In this document: one piece after another, positions 7,619 to 13,846 of the stretch | Numbering within the stretch: the first letter of the stretch is position 1 | Layout of the letters: every line of letters begins with the position of its first letter | Assembly (NCBI GenBank): GCA_959605945.1 | Contig: CAUHGY010000044.1 | Location: forward strand, 1-14,387 | Reading direction: 5' to 3' | Origin: an uncultured Clostridia bacterium | GTDB taxonomy: Bacteria > Bacillota > Clostridia > Christensenellales > Borkfalkiaceae | Length of the DNA stretch: 14,387 bases | Notes under the pieces: model-generated | The model's input: only the letters and a program-made list of their open reading frames with translations | What the model was told of the DNA's origin: nothing | Databases searched by the model: none | Translations under genes and position numbers: made by a program

Positions 7619-8737
7619 ATGTTTGATTTTAATTCAATTGCCGGAAATTTTCTTCTCGAAGGGGATTTTTCGAGTTGCGAGCCGTACGGCGAAGGTCACA
7701 TAAACCAAACCTATCTTCTTACTTGCAAAAAAGGGCGGAACGTTAAAAAATATATACTGCAGCGCATAAACGATAAACTTTTTACCGACGTGCCGGCGCT
7801 CATGAACAACATTAAACTGGTCACGGAATTTGCACGTAAAAAGATCATCGCCCGCGGCGGCGATCCCGAAAGGGAAACGCTGAACATAGTTCCCGCAAAA
7901 GACGGAAAACCATACTGGACGGACGGCAAAAACTGGTTCAGAGCATATCTTTTCATCGACCATGCCACAAGTTATCAGGTAGTGGAAAAACCCGAACATT
8001 TTTACGAGTCTGCCGTTGCGTTCGGTAACTTTGCCAATTTGCTTGCCGAATTTGACGCAAAATCGCTTTACGAGCCTTTGCCGCATTTTCACGATACCGC
8101 AAAAAGATATGCGGATTTTGAAAATTCGGTTGCCGGGAACCTTTCGGGCAGAGCGGCGGAAGTTGCCGCCGAAATTGAATTTGCCGAACAAAGAAAGGGA
8201 ATGACGGCTTCTTTGACCGATCAGCTTGCCAAGGGCTTGATACCCACTAAAGTCACTCATAACGATACCAAACTCAATAATGTTATGATAGACGACGCTA
8301 CAGGAAAAGGCATTGCCGTAATCGATCTCGACACCATAATGCCTGGCAGTATATGCTATGATTTCGGCGATTCTATTCGTTTCGGCTGCAATCCCGCAGC
8401 AGAGGACGAAAAAGATTTAAGCAAGGTTAATTTCGACATAAACCTTTTCCGGCAATATACGAAAGGCTACATATTCGCTCTTAAAGAAAGCATTACCGCT
8501 TCGGAAGTCAAAAATCTCGCTCTCGGCGCCGTCATGATGACTTATGAATGCGGCATAAGATTCCTTGCCGATCATTTGGACGGCGATGTGTATTTTCACA
8601 TTAAGCGCGAAGGGCAGAATCTTGACCGTGCGAGAACGCAGTTCAAACTTGTTTCCGACATGGAAAAGCAATTTAAACTCATGAACGAGATAGTTTATGA
8701 GAATTACGAAAGGTTTACAGGCAAAAAAATCTTATAA
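7619..8737 (+). CDS. nahK: N-acetylhexosamine 1-kinase (NahK-like phosphotransferase)
   Basis: Cytoplasmic kinase of the aminoglycoside-phosphotransferase fold. Bifidobacterial NahK phosphorylates GlcNAc/GalNAc at C1 during lacto-N-biose/galacto-N-biose use. The 372-aa length is close to the roughly 360 aa of NahK. Diagnostic blocks match along the whole chain: EPYGEGHINQTY (21-32), YILQRIND (45-52), HFHDT (156-160), catalytic THNDTKLNN with D216 (213-221), Mg-site VIDLDTIMPGS (234-244), DFGDSIRFG (248-256), AEDEKDLSKV (261-270) and ECGIRFLADHLDGD (310-323). The ATG at 7619 lacks a visible Shine-Dalgarno sequence, but the alignment begins here and no other start is in frame. The usual partners, GNB/LNB phosphorylase (LnpA), GalT and GalE, are not in the window, so its 1-phosphate product must be used elsewhere. 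Confidence 0.88.
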   Translation: MFDFNSIAGNFLLEGDFSSCEPYGEGHINQTYLLTCKKGRNVKKYILQRINDKLFTDVPALMNNIKLVTEFARKKIIARGGDPERETLNIVPAKDGKPYWTDGKNWFRAYLFIDHATSYQVVEKPEHFYESAVAFGNFANLLAEFDAKSLYEPLPHFHDTAKRYADFENSVAGNLSGRAAEVAAEIEFAEQRKGMTASLTDQLAKGLIPTKVTHNDTKLNNVMIDDATGKGIAVIDLDTIMPGSICYDFGDSIRFGCNPAAEDEKDLSKVNFDINLFRQYTKGYIFALKESITASEVKNLALGAVMMTYECGIRFLADHLDGDVYFHIKREGQNLDRARTQFKLVSDMEKQFKLMNEIVYENYERFTGKKIL

Positions 8738-8797
8738 ATTCAGGCGCGGCTTTGCCGTTGCAAATGGTTTTTGCGGTTTTGAGCCTTACAAGAATTT

Positions 8798-8840
8798 AAC
8801 GCCCCGTTTTGATTTGCAGACGGGGCGTTTCGTTTGTATT
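8798..8840 (+). terminator. Rho-independent terminator after nahK
   Basis: Perfect 10-bp stem AACGCCCCGT (8798-8807) / ACGGGGCGTT (8820-8829), 12-nt loop, followed by a T-rich tail ending in a T run at 8836-8840. It closes the ROK-SIS-nahK unit. Confidence 0.85.
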
Positions 8841-9060
8841 TTTCAGCGAATGAAGGTTCTCGTAAAGCGTGCGGTAAAATCGTCGGGACAAGCGATGCAA
8901 AATGCTTTTTTTATTTTTTGCTGCTGAATTTTTTTACCCGAATATACGTCGCTTTATCATTGCGGCGAAATTTGCCGTTTTCAGGTTGCAGAGCAGGATT
9001 TTCGCGTTTTGCAACGGCGCCGATTTTCGGCGCAGAGAAAGGGGCGATAGCAAAAAAATG
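8841..9060. other. Non-coding gap upstream of lacI with nested inverted repeats
   Basis: No credible gene: short open frames here have no ribosome binding site and low-complexity translations. Structure seen: hairpin GCGCCGA (9017-9023) / TCGGCGC (9027-9033). TGCAACGGC (9010-9018) can pair either with GTTGCA (8985-8990) or with GCCGTT (8974-8979). T-rich runs lie around 8905-8935. Confidence 0.4.
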
Positions 9061-9097
9061 ATTGTCCGTTGACAATTTTTTCGATATATGATATTTT
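9061..9097 (+). promoter_or_regulatory. lacI promoter with overlapping inverted repeat
   Basis: TTGACA (9069-9074), 17-nt spacer, TATTTT (9092-9097), with extended -10 TGa. The inverted repeat ATTGTC (9061-9066) / GACAAT (9071-9076) overlaps the -35, so a bound protein would block RNA polymerase. A ribosome binding site AGGGAG follows at 9103-9108. Confidence 0.65.
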
Positions 9098-9114
9098 AAA
9101 ATAGGGAGATTAAA

Positions 9115-10116
9115 ATGTACACTATTTCAGATATAGCAAAAAAAGCGGGAGTTACCAAATCCACGGTATCGAAGGCGCTGAATAACGGGGGAGACATCAA
9201 TCCCGAAACGGCGCGCAGGATCAGAAAGATCGCCGCCGAAGCGGGCTATGAAAAGCGTCCGAGAAAGAGAGCGGAAAATAAAATTTTAGGTATTGTCTGT
9301 CCAGAGATAGACGACGCGTTTTATTCGCAGATGATAAACGGCCTGGTTCTGCTTGCGGGAAAAGAGGGGTATACGTGCGTTACGGTGTCAAACAATTTCG
9401 ATTTCGGGGCGGAGAAAAAATCCGTAGAGTATCTTACCGAAAAGAACGTTGCCGGGATTTTCATAGTCAATGCCGAGGTTCTGAAAGATTACAATTTTTA
9501 CGACACGGTGAAAGAATGCAATGTTCCTATCGTCAGAGTTTCGGCGGACAGTACAAACGACGTTTGCGACAATATATGGATAAACGAAAAAGCAGGAATA
9601 GACGACGCGATCTCTCATCTCATATCTTTCGGACACGGAAAAGTTGCATTTCTCGGCGACTGCTACGGAAAGTTCAGATTGAGTTGTTTAAAGCAGGCTA
9701 TGGAAGAGCGCGGGCTTGAATTTGACGAAGAGCTGTGCGTGCTGGATTGGCGCAGATTTGAAAGCGGTTATAACGGCGTGAAAAAACTTCTTGCGCAAAA
9801 AAAACCGTTTACGGCGATTTTTGCCCAGTATGACGACGTTGCTCTCGGAGCCGTTAAAGCGCTTAAAGAAAATAATCTCAGCGTGCCGGAAGATGTTTCC
9901 GTTATCGGTTTCGACGACGCGCATTACTGCGAATACGTTTATCCGCCGCTAACAACAATAAACAGCAAGGTGAACAATCTCTGCGAGGTGGCGTTTGCTC
10001 TTATGAAAAATAAAATCAGCGGAAAAAACAAGGCCGTTCAGTTTGTTCTCGTAAAGCCCGAGCTTGTTGTCCGCGGGTCGGTGGCAAAGGCAAAAAGTTT
10101 CGAAACTAAAAAGTAG
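9115..10116 (+). CDS. LacI-family transcriptional regulator
   Basis: A 333-aa repressor-type protein. The N-terminal helix-turn-helix YTISDIAKKAGVTKSTVSKA spans 2-21. The periplasmic-binding-protein-like sensor domain runs from about residue 57 (ILGIVCPEIDDAFYSQMI) to the C-terminus, with the typical DDVALGAVKALKENNLSVPEDVSVIGFDD block at about 242-270. The hinge is odd: between Y45 and the first sensor strand it is about four residues shorter than in LacI or PurR, and the canonical PNxxARxL hinge helix is replaced by a basic stretch KRPRKRAENK. The gene precedes the 10233 operon and the AGTTTCGAAACT palindrome is encoded in its last codons (Ser-Phe-Glu-Thr), so it very likely controls that operon. 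The effector is unknown. Confidence 0.9.
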   Translation: MYTISDIAKKAGVTKSTVSKALNNGGDINPETARRIRKIAAEAGYEKRPRKRAENKILGIVCPEIDDAFYSQMINGLVLLAGKEGYTCVTVSNNFDFGAEKKSVEYLTEKNVAGIFIVNAEVLKDYNFYDTVKECNVPIVRVSADSTNDVCDNIWINEKAGIDDAISHLISFGHGKVAFLGDCYGKFRLSCLKQAMEERGLEFDEELCVLDWRRFESGYNGVKKLLAQKKPFTAIFAQYDDVALGAVKALKENNLSVPEDVSVIGFDDAHYCEYVYPPLTTINSKVNNLCEVAFALMKNKISGKNKAVQFVLVKPELVVRGSVAKAKSFETKK

Positions 10117-10125
10117 AAACTTTTT
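10092..10125 (+). terminator. Possible AT-rich terminator at the end of lacI
   Basis: Stem AAAAAGTTTC (10092-10101) / GAAACTTTTT (10116-10125) with a 14-nt loop, continuing into T-rich sequence. The stem is AT-rich and overlaps the operator-like palindrome, so the symmetry may serve protein binding rather than termination. Confidence 0.35.
10095..10107. promoter_or_regulatory. Operator O1 (AGTTTCGAAACT), inside the lacI 3' end
   Basis: Perfect 12-bp palindrome at 10096-10107 with a central CpG, typical of LacI-family operators. It encodes the repressor's Ser-Phe-Glu-Thr codons. A further half-site GAAACT lies at 10116-10121. An identical copy (O2) lies 114 bp downstream, on the other side of the operon promoter. 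Confidence 0.65.
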
Positions 10126-10136
10126 AATTTTTACTG

Positions 10137-10165
10137 TTGACAAGACGTATAGGCTGTGTTATACT
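10137..10165 (+). promoter_or_regulatory. Strong promoter of the SIS-glycerate kinase operon
   Basis: Consensus TTGACA (10137-10142), 17-nt spacer, TATACT (10160-10165), with extended -10 TGt at 10157-10159. Transcription would start near 10172, giving a leader of about 60 nt that contains operator O2. It is the best match to consensus in the window. Confidence 0.85.
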
Positions 10166-10208
10166 GTATTAAAATATTGAAAAATAAATTTTATCAGTTT
10201 TGCGGAAC

Positions 10209-10222
10209 AAGTTTCGAAACTT
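10209..10222. promoter_or_regulatory. Operator O2 (AAGTTTCGAAACTT), in the operon leader
   Basis: Perfect 14-bp palindrome about 38-51 bases past the inferred transcription start, directly before the ribosome binding site GGAG (10224-10227). It shares 13 identical bases with O1. Its position suits a roadblock, or a DNA loop with O1 enclosing the promoter. Confidence 0.7.
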
Positions 10223-10232
10223 TGGAGAAATT

Positions 10233-10829
10233 ATGAAGCAGGAAACTTTAATTGCGGTTAAAAATGCGTATAAAATAGAAAGCGAATGTATTGAAGAAAT
10301 GTTGGAATATTTTGACGAAAAGGTATTTTCCGACGCCGTGGAGCTTTTGAAGAACGCTCCGCGTATAGGCACCTGCGGGTGCGGCCATTCGGGAATTATC
10401 TGCCAGCATCTGGCGCACCTTCTGTGCTGTATAGAAAGGCCCGCAAGATTTATTTCTCCGGCAGAAGCAGTGCACGGCGCTACCGGATTTTTGCAGGAAG
10501 GCGACGTGATGGTATTTGCCTCGCGAGGGGGAAAGACTCAAGAGCTGTTGCCCATTCTCGATATATGCAAAAAGAAAAACGTCAAAGTCATATCGGTGAC
10601 GGAGAATTTGCAGTCGCCGCTGGCTCTCGGGGCGGATGTGGTTATAAAACAGCATGTCAACAGAGAGACCGACAAGTATAATTCGCAGGGTACTACTTCT
10701 ACGACGGCGCTGTGTATGATATTTCACGCCCTGCAGACCGCGCTCATAGAGGAGACGGGTTTTAAAAACGAACAGTTTGCCATAATTCATCCCGGCGGAG
10801 CCGTCGGAGAAAGACTTAATAAGAAGTAA
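10233..10829 (+). CDS. SIS-domain sugar-phosphate isomerase (KpsF/KdsD-like, no CBS domains)
   Basis: A 198-aa single-SIS-domain protein resembling the isomerase part of D-arabinose-5-phosphate isomerases (KdsD/KpsF/GutQ) but without their CBS pair. Matching blocks: CGCGHSGIICQHLA (48-61), SPAEAVHGATGF (75-86), SRGGKTQEL (97-105), GTTSTTALCMIFHAL (153-167) and the C-terminal IIHPGGAVGERL (185-196). Two positions differ from KdsD: the Lys of GKSG is H52, and the Glu of SGES is K101. The HPGG histidine (H186) is kept. These changes argue for another aldose/ketose phosphate substrate. I chose the ATG at 10233 because GGAG lies at 10224-10227; an in-frame TTG at 10200 has no such site and would put O2 inside the gene. 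First gene of the LacI-controlled operon. Confidence 0.82.
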   Translation: MKQETLIAVKNAYKIESECIEEMLEYFDEKVFSDAVELLKNAPRIGTCGCGHSGIICQHLAHLLCCIERPARFISPAEAVHGATGFLQEGDVMVFASRGGKTQELLPILDICKKKNVKVISVTENLQSPLALGADVVIKQHVNRETDKYNSQGTTSTTALCMIFHALQTALIEETGFKNEQFAIIHPGGAVGERLNKK

Positions 10830-10836
10830 AAATCAC

Positions 10837-11964
10837 ATGAAATTGGTATTTGCGTCAGATTCCTTTAAAGGAAGTCTTTCGGGCGGCGAAATAAACGGCA
10901 TATTGAGCCGTGCGGCAAGATCCGTTTTCGGGGAATGTGAATGCGTTCCGCTTGTCGTTGCGGACGGCGGCGAAGGGTCCCTCGATGCAATAGTCGGAAA
11001 CGGAGGCGGGAAAATTTACCGTGCGAGAGCGAAAAATCCGCTTTTCAAAGATATTGAAGCGCGTTACGGGGCCGTCGGAAATACTGCGGTTATAGCCATG
11101 AACGAAATTTCCGGGCTTACGCTGCTTTCGGACGGAGAACGAAATCCGCTTTACACAACAACTTTCGGCACAGGGCAGCTTATTGCCGATGCGGTAGAAC
11201 GCGGATATAAGAATATAATTGTCACGCTCGGCGGCAGTGCGACGAACGACGGCGGTACGGGAGCGCTTACGGCGCTCGGATTCAGATTTAAAAAACGGGA
11301 CGGAAGCTTGTGCAGGGGCGTAGGCGGAGAGCTGGGAGAAATAGTTTCGGTCAGCGGAGAAACAAAGTTTGCCGACGTGAAGTTTACTTTGCTGTGCGAT
11401 GTTAACAATTCTCTTTGCGGACCTGCGGGAGCCGCGCATGTTTTTGCAAAACAGAAGGGCGCAGACGAAAAAACCGTTGAGCAACTCGAACGAGGCATGC
11501 AGAATTTTGCCGCCGTGATCGATAAAAAATTCGGGACGGATATAAACAGCGTTGTCGGCGGCGGAGCGGCAGGCGGCCTTTGCGCGGGGCTTTATGCTTT
11601 TCTCGGTGCCGAAATTAAGTCGGGCGCGCAGACTATGCTTGATATTTCGGGGTTTGACGACGCCGTATCCGGAGCAGATTGCGTAATAACCGGCGAGGGC
11701 AGGCTTGACTACCAGTCTGCAGATGGAAAAATGATTTCCGCAATAGCAGAAAGAGCAAAGTCGAAAGGCGTTCCCGTGATAGCTATAGTGGGGAGCGTAG
11801 GGGAAGGTTACGAAAAGATTTTCGATTGCGGCGTCACTGCGGTGCATTCGATAATAGACAGCCCCGCCGCGCTTAGCGAGGTGCTTGCGCATTCGCATGA
11901 ACTTTATGAAAGAACCGCTTTCAGCGTTTTCAGAACGCTGAAAGCGTTCGGTAATAAATTATAA
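10837..11964 (+). CDS. Glycerate 2-kinase (GarK/GlxK family)
   Basis: Phosphorylates glycerate with ATP; the GarK/GlxK family makes 2-phosphoglycerate, feeding lower glycolysis. It is 375 aa, the normal length. Family signatures are all present: FASDSFKGSLSGGE (5-18), VVADGGEGS (40-48), TLGGSATNDGGTGAL (130-144), CDVNNSLCGPAGAAHVFAKQKGA (187-209), GGGAAGGLCAGL (241-252) and DCVITGEGRLDYQSADGKMI (281-300). It starts seven bases after the SIS stop with only a weak purine tract upstream, so translational coupling is likely. A glycerate kinase inside a deacetylase/deaminase operon is unusual and suggests that the pathway releases glycerate. Its last codons contain a 13-bp hairpin. Confidence 0.92.
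   Translation: MKLVFASDSFKGSLSGGEINGILSRAARSVFGECECVPLVVADGGEGSLDAIVGNGGGKIYRARAKNPLFKDIEARYGAVGNTAVIAMNEISGLTLLSDGERNPLYTTTFGTGQLIADAVERGYKNIIVTLGGSATNDGGTGALTALGFRFKKRDGSLCRGVGGELGEIVSVSGETKFADVKFTLLCDVNNSLCGPAGAAHVFAKQKGADEKTVEQLERGMQNFAAVIDKKFGTDINSVVGGGAAGGLCAGLYAFLGAEIKSGAQTMLDISGFDDAVSGADCVITGEGRLDYQSADGKMISAIAERAKSKGVPVIAIVGSVGEGYEKIFDCGVTAVHSIIDSPAALSEVLAHSHELYERTAFSVFRTLKAFGNKL
11916..11946 (+). repeat. 13-bp hairpin in the 3' end of the glycerate kinase gene
   Basis: Perfect inverted repeat CGCTTTCAGCGTT (11916-11928) / AACGCTGAAAGCG (11934-11946) with a TTCAG loop, inside the last coding codons. No T tract follows, so it is not a classical terminator. It may be an mRNA processing or stability element, or a protein site, that sets different expression for the genes on either side. 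Confidence 0.6.
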
Positions 11965-11984
11965 TATTTTCAGGGAGATGTTTT

Positions 11985-12686
11985 ATGTTCAAGGATTATA
12001 AGATCAGCGAACCGTTTTTTGAATTCGGTCCCAAATGTTATATGTACGGGAATAAACTGCTCGAAATAGCCAAAGGGCTGGATAAACTTTCCGAAAAATA
12101 TAATATAGACGTTATTCTCGACATTCCGGATACCGAAATTAAAAATATTGCCGACAATACTAAAAGAATTCATGTTTATTCGCAGCACATGGATAGTATT
12201 CCCGTCGGTAAAGGCATGGGCAGAACTCTTCCCGAGGCCGTGAAAGCGGCCGGAGCTGTGGGAGTTATGCTTAATCACGCAGAACATAAACTGACAATCG
12301 AAGAGATAGAAAAAGCGATAAAGCGCGCTGACGATTTAGGACTTGCAACTATGGTCTGTGCCGACAGTGTTGAAGAGGTTAAAGCCGTGGCAAAACTTGC
12401 CCCCAATATACTTGTTGCGGAACCTACCGAACTTATAGGTACCGGCAAGCCGGCCGATAAAGAGTATGTCGATGAAGTCATAAGGGTAATACGCGAAATA
12501 AATCCGGATATAAAACCTTTTCCGTCGGCGGGGATAAGCAAAGGCGAAGATTGTTACAATATCATAAAAGCGGGTTCTGCGGCATCCGGCTGTTCAAGTG
12601 CAATAGCAAAGGCGCCCGATCCTTTGAAACTCGCTGAAGAAATGATTGCCGCCGTGCGCCGCGCATACGATGAGAGAACCAAATAA
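11985..12686 (+). CDS. Archaeal-type triosephosphate isomerase homologue, divergent
   Basis: A 233-aa TIM barrel most like the short archaeal triosephosphate isomerases rather than the roughly 250-aa bacterial form. Matching blocks: VYSQHMDSI (64-72), LPEAVKAAGAVGVMLNHAE (82-100), TMVCADS (122-128), AEPTELIGTGKP (145-156) and SAGISKGEDC (181-190). Catalytic His H98 and Glu E146 are in place, and a Lys (K17) occupies the expected N-terminal position. However, the Asn of the NxK motif is Gly (GPK), and the HSE(R/K) motif reads HAEH. These differences near the active site suggest a related sugar-phosphate isomerase acting on another ketose/aldose phosphate, though true triosephosphate isomerase activity remains possible. 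GGGAG at 11973-11977 sits seven bases before the ATG. The spacing to both neighbours is 20 bp. Confidence 0.8.
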   Translation: MFKDYKISEPFFEFGPKCYMYGNKLLEIAKGLDKLSEKYNIDVILDIPDTEIKNIADNTKRIHVYSQHMDSIPVGKGMGRTLPEAVKAAGAVGVMLNHAEHKLTIEEIEKAIKRADDLGLATMVCADSVEEVKAVAKLAPNILVAEPTELIGTGKPADKEYVDEVIRVIREINPDIKPFPSAGISKGEDCYNIIKAGSAASGCSSAIAKAPDPLKLAEEMIAAVRRAYDERTK

Positions 12687-12706
12687 ATTTATATAGAGGG
12701 AATTTT

Positions 12707-13846
12707 ATGAAAGCTATAACCAACGCAACTGTCGTCATGAGAGATCATCTTATTCCGGACGGCGTAATAATTGCCGACGGCGGCTTTATTAGCGCGGTCG
12801 GCACGGCGAAAGACGTTGCTGTTCCCGCCGGAGCGGAGATAATCGATTTTGAAGGTTTATATGTCGGTCCGGGGCTTATCGATATTCACACGCATGCGGC
12901 GGACAATAAGTGGATTTTCGAAAAACCCGAAGAAACGTCACGCTATATGCTTTCTCACGGCGTCACGGGGGTTCTTCCCGCGCTTTATTATAACCTGACG
13001 AAGGAAGGCTATCTCGAAGCTATAGATGTCATAACAGATGCATATAAATCAGGCAGGTTTCCTAATTTTTTAGGGCTTTATATGGAAGGTCCTTATCTTA
13101 ATCCCAATTTCGGTTGCGACAGAGAAAAGAATACCTGGAAGGGTGCGATTCAAAGAAAAGACTATACGGAAATAATCGAAAAAGCAAAAGATTATGCCCG
13201 CGTCTGGTGTATATCGCCCGAACGCGAAGGCATAGAGCAGTTTGTGAAAGACGTAACCGACGCCGTGCCCGGCATAGCTCTTGCCGTAGCGCACAGCGAA
13301 GCTACGCCGCAGCAGGTGGAAAAATATATGCCGTACGGCCTGAAAATCGGAACGCATCACACCAACGCTACGGGCACGATATTCAAATATTCGGAATGCA
13401 GAGGCGTTTGCGTGGACGAAGCCGTCAATTATAACGCCGATATATACGCAGAACTCATTTCCGATAAAATGGGGCTTCACGTTGACCCTTATATGCAGAG
13501 ACTTGTGCGGAGAATAAAGGGCGATGACAGAGTGATTTTAATTTCCGATCAGTTTGTGTGCGACGGTCCTATCCCCGCGGGATACGAAGAAGCCACGGAC
13601 ATACATTTTGACTTTGCCGGGGAAATTGCCGGATCGGGACTTACTTTAGACATTGCCTGCCGCAATTTTATGGTGCATACCGGGTGCTCGCTTGTCGATG
13701 CGTTCAAGTTTGCGTCTCTTAATCCTGCAAGCGTTCTCGGTTTAAAGAAAGCGGGTTATATCCGCGAAGGCAATTTTGCCGACCTTATTGCCGTGGATGA
13801 TAAATTTAATGTAAAAAAAGTAATTTTTAAAGGAGAATTATTATGA
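12707..13846 (+). CDS. NagA-like amidohydrolase (N-acetyl amino-sugar-phosphate deacetylase paralogue)
   Basis: A 379-aa member of the NagA branch of the amidohydrolase superfamily, clearly different from the nagA at 2804-3955. Ligand and catalytic positions are kept: H61-x-H63 in GPGLIDIHTHAA, E127 in LYMEGPY, H196 in AVAHSEA, H217/H218 in GTHHTNATG, H258 in ELISDKMGLHVDP, and catalytic D281 in LISDQF. The GSGLTLDIACRNFM block (309-322) and the ASLNPASVLGL tail (336-346) are NagA-like. Around the substrate, the usual THxFNAM reads THHTNATGT, so specificity may differ from GlcNAc-6-phosphate. GAGGG at 12696-12700 is six bases before the ATG. Its TGA overlaps the next ATG by four bases, indicating coupled translation with the NagB-like protein. 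Confidence 0.85.
   Translation: MKAITNATVVMRDHLIPDGVIIADGGFISAVGTAKDVAVPAGAEIIDFEGLYVGPGLIDIHTHAADNKWIFEKPEETSRYMLSHGVTGVLPALYYNLTKEGYLEAIDVITDAYKSGRFPNFLGLYMEGPYLNPNFGCDREKNTWKGAIQRKDYTEIIEKAKDYARVWCISPEREGIEQFVKDVTDAVPGIALAVAHSEATPQQVEKYMPYGLKIGTHHTNATGTIFKYSECRGVCVDEAVNYNADIYAELISDKMGLHVDPYMQRLVRRIKGDDRVILISDQFVCDGPIPAGYEEATDIHFDFAGEIAGSGLTLDIACRNFMVHTGCSLVDAFKFASLNPASVLGLKKAGYIREGNFADLIAVDDKFNVKKVIFKGELL

Noticed and set aside
8834..9061. Short plus-strand open frame upstream of lacI
   Set aside because: No ribosome binding site; it begins inside the terminator region and the translation is unlike a real protein.
10200..10232. TTG at 10200 as start of the SIS gene
   Set aside because: No ribosome binding site; GGAG at 10224-10227 serves the ATG at 10233, and the palindrome O2 would become coding.
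10855..11898. Long minus-strand open frame (347 codons) opposite glycerate kinase
   Set aside because: It is the antisense of a gene whose family motifs are all intact; the translation has no recognisable motif or ribosome binding site.
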